Source: Brachionus rotundiformis
Lineage: Eukaryota; Rotifera; Eurotatoria; Ploima; Brachionidae
Reading direction: 5' to 3'
DNA: 64,000 bases
NCBI GenBank assembly: GCA_016802295.1
Contig: JAESIW010000203.1
Location: 1,040,214 to 1,104,213, forward strand
Each line of letters begins with the position of its first letter. Positions within the stretch are counted from its first letter, which is position 1. Of the stretch, positions 8,922 to 20,982 are shown one piece after another. The position numbers were made by a program, and so were the translations under genes. The notes under the pieces were generated by a model, which saw only the letters and a program-made list of their open reading frames with translations, searched no databases and was not told the origin of the DNA.

Positions 8922-11264
8922 TTAGTCACTTTTTAAAGCATCACGCTCAAACACAAGATCACTGAATTTCTTTTGCAGGTCTTTCTCTCTAGTTGACTGT
9001 CTTTCGCAGTCCTCCATAAGCGCTTCCATCCGCCTTGGAATAGCTTCCACTTCGAGCTCTCTAATTTTCTCAAATGTGTTCAATTCTACTTTTTTGCTCT
9101 CAATTTCATTGTGAACATCTTGTAGTGACTTGACAAACATTTGAGCCCTTGACTGATAACCACCAAGGGTTATTTTGAGCTTTTGCTCCACTTTGGAGGC
9201 CTTTTTGGCCAAATTCATCATGTGGAACCGATTAGTCTCCAATTTTTTCTCGCTACTTTCGATCTTGTCTTTGCGACTGGCCACACTGGCACGCGTAAAT
9301 CGGTTCGCACTAGGCACATAAAGCACTTGAGCATAGCATTCCTCCCACACTTGTTGGTAAGCCTCGGCAGTCAGCTCTCCATGACCCATTATTTTCTTGA
9401 CCTCAGGCACCTCTTGTTGAAGCAAACACCTGGCCTGCTCTAGCTCATCCAAACTAAACTCCTGGTACTCATTGTCCCTCAAATATCCCAAATGTTTGTC
9501 GGCATTTGCCACTTTCAGCTGGCCAGAGTGCTTTTTGGATCCGCCACACTGATTGGGCGCCGGGTTTCTCAGAGCATCATGATGCAGCATAGTCAACATC
9601 TCTTGCTTGATCATCTCCTCGGCTCTCTGGTAATCACTCAACGGCTGAGCCATGTCAGCCGGCCTTAGGACGTTGTGGTTGACATCGGTTGGCCTGGGCA
9701 GGCTTCTTTGGACCGCTTGCGCTTTCAGCTTCATCTCGTGCTCGAGCCGGGCTTTGAGCGTCTCTTGCTCGCGCCGCTCCACATCGGCCTGGTCCTCGAC
9801 CTCCATGCTCGCCTGCGGCTCTACCTCCCTGCTCTCCTCATCAGGCAGCACTATTTCGTAGTCGTTCTTGGGCGCTGGCAGCTTGGACAGACCCTTTTTC
9901 AGCTCACTCAGGTACTCTTTATGGCTTGCTTTGGTCTCCATGGCCGCGAAGCCATCTTCGGGATTGATGCTGAATTTGTCGCGCACGGACGGAGTGCCGC
10001 TGGTGGCGAGAGTGCGCGACGGCGTGGTTATCAACTCGCCCTGCGGCGTCCTAAACGGAGTCTGGAACATTGTGTTGGGAGTTTGCAGTTTGGTTTGTGT
10101 TGGAGTGGCGCCTATGTTTGTCTCATTCAGTGGCGCATTCTGGCCGCCCTTTAGCGGCGTCTCTGCCAACTGAAGAGCTAGGAGATTCTGCGACTCGAGC
10201 AAGATGGAGTCTTGGCCCTCGGGCATGGCTGGCGTTCTTAGCTTGGCCAAATCGGGCGTTATTTGGTAGTCGCCGATTAGCTGGCCAGTTACGCCGGCGC
10301 CGGCCTCAATCGCCTGCTGGCGAACTTGCTCATTGGCCAGGCCCAGTTTGATCACTTCTTCGAGCTCCAGGTCGCTTATTTGCGGCGCCGGAAGCACCAA
10401 TTTGCTTCGTTTACGCGTTGGTTCTTGATTATTTTCAAGCAGTTCGGTAAACGGTGTCTTGTCTTCTTTGTCCTTGTCGTTTTTTCGCTTCCTAAACTCC
10501 TTGTTCTTTTGTTCCAAGTTCTCCTTGCGCACAGGCTTGAACTGAAAATCGCTCTTGTTGAACAGCTCGTTTTCGGTGTCATAGAAGCCTGGCAAGGGCT
10601 TTTTTTCAAAAGGAATCTCCTTGTTGTATTCGACAGTGGTTCGTTTCCTGCCTAGGCCGCCCCTGACCTCGATGCCAGCGGCCTTGAGCTCGCGTCTCTT
10701 CTGCAGAGCGGCAAGACGCCTGGCCTCTTCGAGCTGGCGTTCGCGCGCCTTTCGCTTGGCCTTTTTGCCCTGTGTGTTGGCCAGACGGGCTCTGGCCTCT
10801 GAGAGCATCTCTAGCTCGTCTTCGTCCATGTCTATTGGGTCAGGGCGGGCCGGCTTGGTCTCCGGATTGGGGTCTATTTCGCCCGGCTTGAGCTTGCGCG
10901 GGTCTTCTTGCTCCTCCTCGCCGCCTTCGAACGCCTTCCGCTGCGCTTTGTCCAGCAAGAACTCGTAGCGCTCGAGGCACTGGGCTGCCGTGCGGCCCAC
11001 TATCGGCGCTATTGTTCGCCACTGGGTCGGCATCAGCTTGGCCATGTGCAGCAGCTTCTCGTCTTCCTCGCGGCTCCATTCGGTTTTTTTTATGCTCGGG
11101 TCCAACCACTCGAACCACCGGGCTTTGCACTGCTTGGCTGACTTGCGGTGCAGGAGCGAAGCAATTCGCGACCACTGGTTCTTGCCGTATTTCATCACCG
11201 CTGCTTTCAGGATCTCGTCCTCGGTGTTCCGCCAAACACCACCTTTTATTGTCACCCTTACCAT
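8922..11264 (-). CDS. CDC5L: CDC5L/Cef1 pre-mRNA splicing factor (Myb-like)
   Basis: Intronless 780-residue protein. The start at 11264 (MVRVTIKGGVWRN) is chosen over the in-frame ATG 31 codons upstream because CDC5L proteins begin with this motif. Residues 8-56 and 58-107 are two Myb repeats with their Trp spacing (W11, W31, W50; W63, W82), nearly identical to the animal consensus (KSAKQCKARW, GRTAAQCLERYEFLLD). A basic, Glu/Arg-rich region and the Myb_Cef region follow, then a coiled-coil C-terminus. Human CDC5L is 802 aa, so this is full length. Known role: core of the PRP19 (NineTeen) complex in spliceosome activation and catalysis, nuclear. Unusually, bases of roughly 9650-11250 are GC-rich within an otherwise very AT-rich window, and there are no introns. 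Confidence 0.97.
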   Translation of the reverse strand: MVRVTIKGGVWRNTEDEILKAAVMKYGKNQWSRIASLLHRKSAKQCKARWFEWLDPSIKKTEWSREEDEKLLHMAKLMPTQWRTIAPIVGRTAAQCLERYEFLLDKAQRKAFEGGEEEQEDPRKLKPGEIDPNPETKPARPDPIDMDEDELEMLSEARARLANTQGKKAKRKARERQLEEARRLAALQKRRELKAAGIEVRGGLGRKRTTVEYNKEIPFEKKPLPGFYDTENELFNKSDFQFKPVRKENLEQKNKEFRKRKNDKDKEDKTPFTELLENNQEPTRKRSKLVLPAPQISDLELEEVIKLGLANEQVRQQAIEAGAGVTGQLIGDYQITPDLAKLRTPAMPEGQDSILLESQNLLALQLAETPLKGGQNAPLNETNIGATPTQTKLQTPNTMFQTPFRTPQGELITTPSRTLATSGTPSVRDKFSINPEDGFAAMETKASHKEYLSELKKGLSKLPAPKNDYEIVLPDEESREVEPQASMEVEDQADVERREQETLKARLEHEMKLKAQAVQRSLPRPTDVNHNVLRPADMAQPLSDYQRAEEMIKQEMLTMLHHDALRNPAPNQCGGSKKHSGQLKVANADKHLGYLRDNEYQEFSLDELEQARCLLQQEVPEVKKIMGHGELTAEAYQQVWEECYAQVLYVPSANRFTRASVASRKDKIESSEKKLETNRFHMMNLAKKASKVEQKLKITLGGYQSRAQMFVKSLQDVHNEIESKKVELNTFEKIRELEVEAIPRRMEALMEDCERQSTREKDLQKKFSDLVFERDALKSD

Positions 11265-11419
11265 TTTTGTTCTATATTTTTTTAATTTTTTATCTAAACT
11301 AATATTTAAACAGAGAAAATTTTTCTTTATATACACTTGAAATTTCTGTATAAGCATTGTACTTATAAAAAATTTTTTATCTGAGAAAATGTTAATTTTG
11401 TTTTGCTTTGTTAAATTTT

Positions 11420-11960
11420 TTTCAGATTCGTCAGATTTTCCTCACCTATGGCTCAATTAAACAATTCAAAGATCTTTCAGAGTCAGCTACAATGGTCATA
11501 TATCACAAGATAAGCTCATCTATCTTATCATTCAAAGTTGCTTATCACAAAAGCATACAGCAAATAAAATTCCACCGGACGTTAAAATAGCCTTCTTTGC
11601 CGAAGGCCTCAGTATCCTGCTATGAAGACCTGCAATGCAACATTTACCAGAGATGGATATGCAAAGAATTAGGAGAAACCGTATGGAATGAAAATAAAAA
11701 TCGCAAACAGTCAAATCCCAATCGAACCCAATCCGACATTCCTTGGTATAAAATTAGATCCTAAGATTGACTACAAAGAACATCTAAAGATTAGGAGCAA
11801 ACAAGCCATTTTTTGCAGTTTGTTGCTACAAAGCAGAAACATGAACTAATAGCTGATGAAATAAAGGACTGTCTGGTTTATAACATCAACAGAAACAACT
11901 CAAAATACAAAACTCCTTTCGATATCATACTTTCCCTGTCAAGAACATAGCTGAATTTGC
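11420..11960 (+). mobile_element. decayed non-LTR retrotransposon reverse-transcriptase fragment
   Basis: Conceptual translation with frameshifts gives IAFFAEGLSIL, which corresponds to the catalytic YADD region with the Asp pair lost, followed by PTFLGIKLDPKIDYKEHL, the conserved block after the RT core in CR1/Jockey-type elements. Stops and frameshifts make it clearly dead. It lies just upstream of the CDC5L start, in the opposite orientation. Confidence 0.65.
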
Positions 11961-13817
11961 TTGAAATGTAAATACAAAAAATAAAAAAACATTCCTAATT
12001 ATTTTTCTCTTTTTTTTTAAATTAATCTAAATTTTGTACGGTTAAAACAAGAGGGCTGAACAAGAAGGCTATGCCATTCGGACCTGTCCTGGAAATTCCC
12101 CTTATTTAAATTATCTTTTTAACAAATTTAAATAAACAGAGAACTGTGAATATTTGGATGTTTCCATAGCTTGATCGGATAATTAGAAAATTCTAAACTT
12201 AAGTTCTTTCTGAAAAATTTTTAGTTCGCTCATACCCAGTTATTCAATGAATCTAGTAAGTAACTAAGAATCCTTATTTCTATCACGTTCTGAAACAAAG
12301 GAATTTGACAGTGAGGTATTTTTTCTGGAAGATGAGTTGAATATTTCCCATATTTCACATTTACTTGAATTTAGAATTTATACAATCTAAACCTACTTAA
12401 CGTTAGATTAGTGTCTTGTTTTATAGTTTCTGGTGGTAAATTATTTTTACTTCCTAAAAAATTGAATTTAAAAATTTTAAAGGGAGTTAATATCGCTTTT
12501 AGTGACATCAACTTATATTTGACAATCAGATTCAAATTCAATAATTTTTTTCTAAATACCCCAAGTATTTTTGCACAAGGTCTGATTAATTGAGACTTGG
12601 GTTGCATTCAATTAACTTTTGATGAAATTTGGTCTAATTTTAAGTTAAAATGATCAATAATTATTAGTTTAATTAAAAATATTCGAAACTTAATTCAAAT
12701 CACATGATTTTGAGACTTTATTAATATAAAATTAAACAAAAAATCAAAAAAGTAAAACCATAGATTTGTTAACTAACCTAAACCCTGGAAACTATTTTTT
12801 TTGTTCCCCAAAAAAATTAAATTAAGCGTTGATTTTTAGAAATGAAAAAAGCGTTGATTTTTAGCATTGAGTGGTGTTGGCAGTACTAGTCCAGTCACGC
12901 TGGCCGTCCAATTTTTTTTCCCTTCAAAAAATACGGCCCATAAAAAAAATATTAAAAGGACTATTAAAAAATTGATACAAAAAAATAAGATTTTTTATTA
13001 AGAAATTTTAGTTTATAAAAGAAACAAATAATTGAAAATTAAGCTTTTTCCTAAAAAATTCTTCCCAACATTTTTTTAAGCATACCAATCATAAAATCAA
13101 TTTTTTTTTGTTTAACCAAGAAAAGATCCAACATCTTAAAAATATTTTTTTGAATATTATTTAGTTATTTCAATGTATTCTTTTGAAACGAAATCTGACT
13201 CCGGCTGGTGCAATATATTTTGGAAAATGAGTATTAAAACTAGCAAGATTTAGAGATTCATTTTGCCAAAACTAATCTAATTTGCATATTGGATAACAAC
13301 GACTGCAACTAAAGCAAATTTTTTTTATCTTTTCTATGTTTTTTTCTAGTAACTAAAAGAGTAATATTTAATATTTAATAACTAAAACACCAACTCCGGT
13401 CAATTTAAGTGTCCATAATTTTACACTGCAATGATCTTATGCGGAAGTAAATCATATTATTTAACACTTTGTAAAATAGTTAATTGTTGGATTTTTTATT
13501 ATTGGCAAAAAAACGTAATTTTTTAAAATAATTTAAAAATTTTAAATTTATTATGATTATTTTAACTATTTCTGTCTTTTAAAGCTCTTCAATTTTAAAT
13601 GTTCATCTGATGAACCAACATTTGTAAATTCTAGCTGAACAATTAAAAAAACCATAGTACCAGAATCTGGTTCTTTTAGTAAATTTTATATGAAACTTTA
13701 GATTAAATGATAATTAAATTTGTATATATGAATGAAAATTTTAGGTTAATTATTTTAATTTTTATTTTATTTTGTTTTAATAATAATTTTGTTCACTTAA
13801 ATAACCAAATCATATCT
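11961..13817. other. gene-poor repeat-bearing stretch
   Basis: No gene supported. Contains a second copy (12702-12768) of the sequence near 8539-8608 (AAAGTAAAACCATAGATTTG), and a duplicated 14-mer, GCGTTGATTTTTAG, at about 12826 and 12852. A 69-codon hydrophobic ORF at 13707-13916 begins with a signal-like sequence but runs into the inverted-repeat arm, and I do not call it. Confidence 0.5.
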
Positions 13818-14239
13818 ACGGGAAGCTTAGAAAATCAGTGTTCAAAATTCATTAAGTCAAAATCAAGTCTATTTGAATTTTATCTATTTTTTAATAAAGC
13901 AGTTAAATTGAGATAAACATAGATTTAATTATCTTTAAACTTTAAATTTCGATTTTTATCAAAAAGATGGCACTATTTACTTAAACGCTTAAAAAAGTCA
14001 AATTAATTTTTTTCTAATTTATGATGCAAATCTGGCTAAAGGCAAATTCTCTTTTGGATGTGGTTCTGGATAGCACTTACTTTATTTTGTGAATAAAAGG
14101 ATTATTTATGCAACTTTTACCAGACCCTATTTGGAAAAATGCATAGAAAGTGCAACACAGTGAATAATATTGTATTCATTTAGATTGGTAAAAGTTTAAA
14201 AATCTTAAATCAAACTAAAGAGTATTATAATTTTTTCTA
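13818..14239 (+). repeat. left arm of a distant inverted-repeat pair
   Basis: About 420 bases reappear in reverse orientation at 35584-36012 with high similarity (for example CAGTGTTCAAAATTCATTAA and GATGGCACTATTTACTTAAA). Each arm lies upstream of one of the two Ly6-like paralogs, but the paralogs are both on the + strand, so the arm and gene have been rearranged relative to each other. Confidence 0.85.
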
Positions 14240-14730
14240 GTTTTTTTTGAAGAGAACAAACATGTTCTCAACTTAAGTTATCTCAATATTCACCATTTTG
14301 GTCGACAAGGTGGTTCTAATTTTCAATCAACCAAATCAACCAAATTTATTTTAAAATTCCATTCTGAATCACATTACATCTAAAAATATTATCTCAAAAA
14401 TTTCATCTAAACTTAAACAAAAGATTTATTGTAGACAGGTAAATTTAGTTTGACATTTTAAATGGTCTAGTTTGGTTACTCAAATTAAACGTTTCAAGTA
14501 ATATTTTAGATAAATTAATTTAATATAGCATTAAAATCAATGTAATTTCATATAATAATTTAAATAACATTAAATGTGTTTTCTATTAAAATATATAATT
14601 GGTCTGAATAACTCTAGCTAAATGCTCCAAAAGTTTTGACTAATGGTGTCGTATGACTAGCGCTATCTGTATAAATATTAACTTTTTTTTCAATCTGAAA
14701 ATTGAGTGAAAAATTTTGGCTGCACAAATC
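14240..14730. other. upstream region of Ly6-like copy A
   Basis: AT-rich DNA with no supported gene; it should include the promoter of the following gene. Confidence 0.5.
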
Positions 14731-15503
14731 ATGATTAGTTCTAATTATATAAAACTTTATCTTTTATTAATAGGAGGTAAAATTATCTTTTACTAATATT
14801 TTTTTAATTTTTTTTTCCAAGCTATGCTAGTTAAATCACAGATTGAAATTTCAGGTTGTTACCAGTGTTTCGATTGTGGTGAGCATTCTTCACAAACTTT
14901 TAATTTTACTTGTGATACAAAACAAGTTTGTGATGTAAATCCAAATTTTAATTAATACTAATTTTTATTAATGATCAAAGACTAAAATGTTCCAATATGC
15001 TTTTGTTTGATTTTGATTTTTTAACCATTTAATAATATGTGTTTATAATTAAGAGTTTTAGTTACCAACAGAACAAAAATTTTACAGCATGTGTACCACC
15101 ATCTGAATGCAGCATATTATCAAAAACTGGAAGTGGTAAAAAGTTCCTATTCGATGTATACAACAAACCAGATACTGATTCTTTAAGTAGAAGCATCATT
15201 AATACCAATGAAGATTTACGAGAGTATTGTACATATGATCTTTGCATACGATTCTCACCGTCTGACAATGTTTATAATTTCTGCCAAAAAAACCAATGCA
15301 TTTCCAATGGTGATTCATTAAAACTAATTTTTTAATGCATTGAATTAGACTTTGTTTTTGGTAAACTGACAACCACAACCACAACCACAATCACTACCAC
15401 CACTACAAATTCCTTATTTACATCTTCATCTTTAAATAAGTTTTCAAGTCAAACAAACATTCTTATATTTATATTATCTCTTATATGTCTAAATCTAATT
15501 TAG
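14731..15503 (+). CDS. Ly6/three-finger-like Cys-rich surface protein, copy A
   Basis: Exons 14731-14776 and 14822-14934, then an exon from 15054. Residues 1-15 (with the next exon) make a signal peptide. The mature part has paired cysteines (CYQCFDC, KQVC, ACVPPSEC, YCTYDLC, NFCQ), the rhythm of Ly6/uPAR-type domains. A Thr run and a hydrophobic C-terminus follow, suggesting a GPI signal. In copy A the frame meets TAA at 15333, where copy B reads TTC; beyond it the same frame stays open to TAG at 15501. Either A is truncated, or a 46-nt intron (GTGATT...GAATTAG, roughly 15310-15355) removes the stop in phase. The paralog at 36 kb has identical exon structure. The family name is inferred from Cys pattern, not from a match. 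Confidence 0.62.
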
Positions 15504-15832
15504 AATAAAGCATTTAATACTAAATATAATTTTTTCTTGTAATAAAAAAGATTAAATAATTTCGGGTTAATTTAATTTATCAATATCAAATTTTTTTTAT
15601 ATAGTCATATTTTTAATATCAAATATATATCTTGAATTTTTAATAAAATAAATTTTATCTAACAAATCAAAAAAGAATCAGGTACATTTAACAGGTACAT
15701 AGAGTGTATAAAAATAATAGTTTGTCTGTGAATCAAATATAAAAGATGGGGTCTTCCCCTCAATTATATATTTAATAAATAAATAAAAATATAAAAGATA
15801 ATTTAAGAGTTCTTTGTACAACCTCTTGTTAA
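15504..15832. other. intergenic with retroelement-like tail
   Basis: Ends with a (AATA)n tail near 15770-15795, preceded by GGGGTCTTCCCC, which resembles the 3' end of a non-LTR element or SINE. No gene. Confidence 0.4.
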
Positions 15833-16830
15833 TCAAGCCCTTGTTACAGGCTTAAAAGGTTCATACCTGGCGTTTCTGTTAGCTTTACGCTTAACAATAT
15901 TATTTGACGTAGCATCTTGTATAATATTTGGTGGCTGTGTTGATGAAGCTACTTGCAGTGATGGCACATCTTGTGTCTTTCGTGGCTGAATTTGTAAAGC
16001 AGGTGTACCATTTTTTGGTCTTCCTCTCGTTCTTCTCTGCTCGATTGGTAAGGCTAATGCAGCTGCAGGATAGGCATCAAAGCCAAGACGTTTTCTAAGT
16101 GCTGTTATATGCTTACACTTGTAATCTTTCAAATAATTGATGCAAGTACAGGTACTTAGCCTCCACTTTGTTGTATTTAATTTAATTACACGTATCTTAT
16201 TAGATTCATACAGTTAGTTGTCAAAATTATCAAATTGAAGAGCTTTTAATTTATTAAAGTGTGCTTATACTTCTTGCTTTGATAAATTTATTTCATTTCC
16301 TGCTTTCGTGAAATAGATTCCTTGTATTTCTATCACTTCTTTATGTTTCGCTATTAGTTGTTAAGAAGCAACGAAAATACTTTATTTTATAATTAATTTC
16401 GTCAATACTATGTTCAAAATCTAAAGCATAAACTTCATCCTCATCTGTAGGAACTGTTGATTGTTCTTGACACCAAGAAACAAAGTCACCTAGGAGACAT
16501 TGAGTAGGACCCAATTTTTTTTAATCTACTTATTAAATTGTATAACTGTAAAATTGTTATTTGTGCTAGTTCACGTTCTAATACTAAATTTTGTATTGTG
16601 TGTGGCTTACGTATACCATTTCTGGTATATTGTTCAATTAAAAATTCCTTTGTTTCAGTCGGTATTTGAGTTTCATTAGTGTTTGTGTGAATGTGATTTT
16701 CTTTGAAATGTAAATATCATTATCAAATGAATCATTTCTTTTCAATATATATAAAGACTTTGGTAAATCTGTGCTGCACTTATAAAAACACTTCTGCCTT
16801 GCTCAGAAAAATTTTGATTCCGTTTTGTTT
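15833..16830 (-). mobile_element. Mutator-like (MULE) transposase derivative, core deleted
   Basis: Reading right to left with several frameshifts: an N-terminal zinc-binding pattern (FYKC...ENHIHTNTN, C..C/H.H type), then IPTETKEFLIEQYTRNGIRKP, then FVSWCQEQSTVPTDEDEVY with FRCFLTTN. This is the order found before the DDE domain in MULE-type proteins. It then jumps within about 250 bases to the SWIM finger (CTCINYLKDYKCKHI) and an AT-hook-like GRPK tail (99-codon intact frame, 15833-16132). The catalytic DDE core is missing and stops are frequent, so it is non-autonomous and dead. SWIM and the AT-hook are known DNA-binding parts of these transposases. Confidence 0.72.
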
Positions 16831-18202
16831 GATATAAACAAAAGAAGGAAAAACAACAACACCTTAAACAACTTAAATAAGCATAAATCTAGATCTTCTA
16901 CTAATGCATTAAGAACTAATTCGAGACTTTCATATGATTTGTGTTTGAGATATGTTTTTGCTTTGCCACATTTTTTCTCCATCGAGTTTGTACTAAAAGA
17001 TTTATTACATTGGTCTTCATCATCCTCTTCAACACCATCAACTATTGTTAAAGCATCTTTATAGTTTCCAGAAGTATTTACTGATTCATCGAGTATTACA
17101 TTATCAAATTTGGTTGATATCCAAGAGAAGTTTCGCTTGGATATAATTTATTTATTTAAGTGAACAATAGTATGATTAAAAAAAATTTCTCTGAAAAAAG
17201 GACAACTAAAATTTTCATTTTATTCAAATTTTCATATTAAATTTTCTAAAAGAAACAGATTCTGGTACTTTGAGACGCATCTTATTTTTCACATCATTTG
17301 GTAAATTTCCCAATTAATCTGTTTTTAATTGTTCAGCTAAAGTTGACAAATACTGGATCATCTGATGAAAATTTAAAATTTAAAAGCTTTAGTAGACCTA
17401 AATAGTTCAAAAAGTTTTAATAAGCAAATTAGTTAATTATTTCAAACTTGTTTAAAATTAAAATATAAATTATTTTTGTTTGACTCTTTTTTTAGTGTTT
17501 CTATTTCTGAAATTGTATTAATTTTTGCTTTGTTCTATTTTTTTTTAAAAAGACATCGGGTTAGTCGGATATTACGCTTTTTCTTGAATACAAGAAAAGA
17601 TGTAAATCCACAGTATGAAGCTAACGTTATTTAATCGATGGTTACATTTAAATTTGTCAAACAAGATCTTTTTGGTAATTCATTTTTCAATTATAGTCAT
17701 CAATTATATTGCCTCGTCCAATAATTTAGATCATCTAATATATTTTATTTCCTCAAAAACAACCATTTTCTAAATATTTGGAACATTTATAAGCGTTATT
17801 AAGAAAATTAATAGCGAGAATATAAGTATTGTATAGTTTATAACACATTTAAACGAAATTAAAAAAGTAAATAATGGTCATTTTGGCAAAAATAACGATT
17901 TTAAAAGTATTTATTTTTATTGTTTAAATCATTGTCAGTTAATATCTCAGTAAAATTATTCAATAACAATATTGAATAGATAGAAACTTTGTTTACAATT
18001 TATTAGCTATATCCGAAATCCTAAAATTTAATGATTTCCTTAATAATTATCAAAGAAATAATTCATCTGTAAAAAAAAATATTTTAACTTTTTAAAAGAA
18101 AAATTCTTTGATGTATTTGAATTAAAAAAACATATCAAAAATTTAATTAATCCGATCAGTAAGCTAATATAATAATCTTAATTTAAACTAAATCAATGTA
18201 AT
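16831..18202. other. gene-poor stretch after MULE remnant
   Basis: No supported gene. Sequence near 16831-17060 may still be degraded 5' MULE material (Cys/His-poor reverse-strand frames). Confidence 0.45.
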
Positions 18203-19020
18203 TTAATTCTTACTACTCGATTCCTCTAATCTAGTTGAACTAAGTGCTTCATTATTAATTTCAAATATTAACTCATCATCTTTCAATGATGATCTTGAAA
18301 TGCTTGAACAAATTTTGTCACTGTTACATTTAAATGAGTTAGAAATATTATTTCTTTCTATTTCTAAATTTTCACTGTAATCATCTAAATATTTTAAAAA
18401 ATCAAGAATTATAAAAAAATCTAACTTATTAATTAAATTACAGCTGTCTTCATTGTTAGAGTCCATAACCTTAATGGAAGTTTGGAAAATTTTATGATTT
18501 TGCTCACAAAATCTTATATATTCATGTTCTATTTGACTCAGTTTGGAATAAATTTCCACCAAATCTTCTTTCAATTTTTTCTCTTTTTGTTTTAAATTTT
18601 CAACTTCTAAAGCAATGTTTTTTATTTCATTTTGATCCATAGGCGTCTTAACAATTGAAATGTCAAAATGATCTTCAATTGCCTCATTTAAATCAACTTC
18701 ATTTTGATAAATTTCACTTGCTAACTAAAATGTAATGGAAAAATTAAATTTTTGCACTTGAAGACAGAAAAACTTACATTTTTGATCGTTAGTCTTAATT
18801 CTCGAGATTCAAGAAAATATCTTTCTACAACTTCAGTAATAGGAGAATAGATCTTATTTGTTAAAATAGCATCATTGCAGATTATATGTTGCAATTCGTC
18901 ACAAAAATCACTTTCGTAAATATCTTCATTTTTGCTTAATAGGTTTTGCAAAAACTTCAGGTAAGAAGATTCTCGGGCATATAACGAATATAATTCATTT
19001 ATTTTTTCTACCGAATTCAT
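18203..19020 (-). CDS. coiled-coil protein, unknown function (two exons)
   Basis: Exons 19020-18778 and 18724-18203 flank a 53-nt intron with a perfect GTAAGT donor and TTTTAG acceptor, phase 0, giving 254 residues. The N-terminal 80 residues are helical and acidic. Residues about 110-165 form a heptad-rich coiled coil (EVENLKQKEKKLKEDLVEI), and the tail is Ser/Glu-rich (RLEESSSKN). There is no signal or membrane segment, so it is likely cytosolic or nuclear; kinetochore, centrosome or tethering subunits have this look, but I cannot assign one. The intact frame through a clean intron supports a real gene. Confidence 0.68.
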
Positions 19021-20060
19021 TTATTAAATTAATTTTCAATTTTATCTAAAAACAATTGAACTTGAAGGACATTTATGAAATGACTTAGATATTTTTAATT
19101 AATTTTTTTTGTCGTATAAAAAGTTCAAAAAAAGAATTATTTAATAGAAAAAGAAATGTTGATTGTTCTTAAATTTACTAAAATTAAATTAAACTACTTG
19201 CTTCAAGACAAAAAACCAATTTAGCTACATGAATTTTTTGTAAAAAGAATTTTAAAAATAAAGGTTTCGAAGAAAGATATATTGAATACCCAACTCCATT
19301 GTGTAATTGCTACCTTACTATTTCTCTTTTTTTTCTTGAAAAATCACACATTTAAAAATATGTACCTGGTTATTCTCTATTTCAATATATTTAATTTTAA
19401 TTTTCTTCTATTTTAACTTATTTTATTTTATTTTTTCCTATTGTAACTTTATTTTATTTTGATTTTCTTTTTTTAATCTGAAGGAGCCTTAGCTAGATAT
19501 AGATATACAAATAAATAAATAAAATAAATAATCATTTGATAATTTGAGTTAATTAGAAAATCATACTTATTTGTTAAATAGTTTTTGAATAAATTTCTGA
19601 ATCAAAAATTTTTGTAAAAGTCCAAAAAAAAAATTTTTTGTCTATATCTCTAAATAAAAATTTAAAAAATTATAATTAACTAGGCAATATTAAATTAATA
19701 TTTAAGATTAATTTTAATTTTTAATTGATTTTGATTAGTCTTGGCTAATTTTAATCAATTGATTTTTTTTAAGGTAAATATGATCTATCTATCGATTGTT
19801 TATTTAGAGTTGTATTTTTCTTCATATTGCTTTCATATCATATTCTCTTTGATTCGATTTAAACTGGACCATATTTTGTCGATCTTGTTGATCTAAATAA
19901 AATTAACTATTTAAATAAATATTTCTTTTTCTTTACATCATCCTCGCGGTGTTTACTAAATAAATACTTATCTCTTTTTCTATTATGATCTGTTTTTAAG
20001 CTATTAAATTAAGTCAAGTATTTAAAAGAAAGAAAATCGAATTTTACATTTTTACAGTTA
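19021..20060. other. AT-rich intergenic with retroelement tail
   Basis: Contains GGAGCCTTAGCTAGATA followed by repeated AAATAAATAAAT at about 19485-19530, typical of a short 3' end of a non-LTR retroelement or SINE. No gene. Confidence 0.5.
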
Positions 20061-20427
20061 TGTTTAAATTAAAATATCCAACAGTACTTGATTCTAAATT
20101 TTAAAAGTTAAATATGGCTTTAATATTTATATCGTGTGCCAAAGTAATCGAAATAGCTCAATCGATCTACAAATGAGAGTTTTTCCTATTCTAATCAATT
20201 GATTTTTTTCAATTTAAATAATAGATTTTTTTAAACGTATCTATTATTTTAATCACTTGTTCATACTGCAGTCTCATTGATAAATCTAAAAAATGTTATA
20301 TAATGCATTATGCTAGAGGAAGGTGTTTAAATCCTAATTTTTAGTTTAAGTTGGCAATAAAATCAAATAAAAAACATAAAATACTATACTATACTTAACA
20401 CTATAATTGACTGTGATTTTAAAAATT
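20061..20427 (+). repeat. duplicate flanking the gap, left copy
   Basis: Nearly identical to 20983-21287, in direct orientation. The left copy has about 66 extra bases (starting CCTATTCTAATCAATTG) between GAGAGTTTTT and AATCACTTGTTC. It ends exactly where the run of N begins. Confidence 0.9.
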
Positions 20428-20982
20428 NNNNNNNNNNNNNNNNNNNNNNNNNNNNNNNNNNNNNNNNNNNNNNNNNNNNNNNNNNNNNNNNNNNNNNNNN
20501 NNNNNNNNNNNNNNNNNNNNNNNNNNNNNNNNNNNNNNNNNNNNNNNNNNNNNNNNNNNNNNNNNNNNNNNNNNNNNNNNNNNNNNNNNNNNNNNNNNNN
20601 NNNNNNNNNNNNNNNNNNNNNNNNNNNNNNNNNNNNNNNNNNNNNNNNNNNNNNNNNNNNNNNNNNNNNNNNNNNNNNNNNNNNNNNNNNNNNNNNNNNN
20701 NNNNNNNNNNNNNNNNNNNNNNNNNNNNNNNNNNNNNNNNNNNNNNNNNNNNNNNNNNNNNNNNNNNNNNNNNNNNNNNNNNNNNNNNNNNNNNNNNNNN
20801 NNNNNNNNNNNNNNNNNNNNNNNNNNNNNNNNNNNNNNNNNNNNNNNNNNNNNNNNNNNNNNNNNNNNNNNNNNNNNNNNNNNNNNNNNNNNNNNNNNNN
20901 NNNNNNNNNNNNNNNNNNNNNNNNNNNNNNNNNNNNNNNNNNNNNNNNNNNNNNNNNNNNNNNNNNNNNNNNNNNNNNNNNN
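20428..20982. other. assembly gap (555 N)
   Basis: A run of undetermined bases. Because both flanks are the same sequence, the gap may separate two alleles or two tandem copies. Confidence 1.

Noticed and set aside
10840..11235. 131-codon reverse-strand frame overlapping CDC5L
   Set aside because: Shadow frame inside the Myb repeats; Arg/Gly-rich composition is a frame-shift effect.
9183..11340. Many open frames on the + strand opposite CDC5L, up to 159 codons
   Set aside because: They are by-products of the GC-rich coding sequence of CDC5L on the other strand; none has a domain or its own codon bias.
13707..13916. 69-codon hydrophobic ORF with signal-like start
   Set aside because: Half of it lies within the inverted-repeat arm and the other copy of the arm does not keep the frame.
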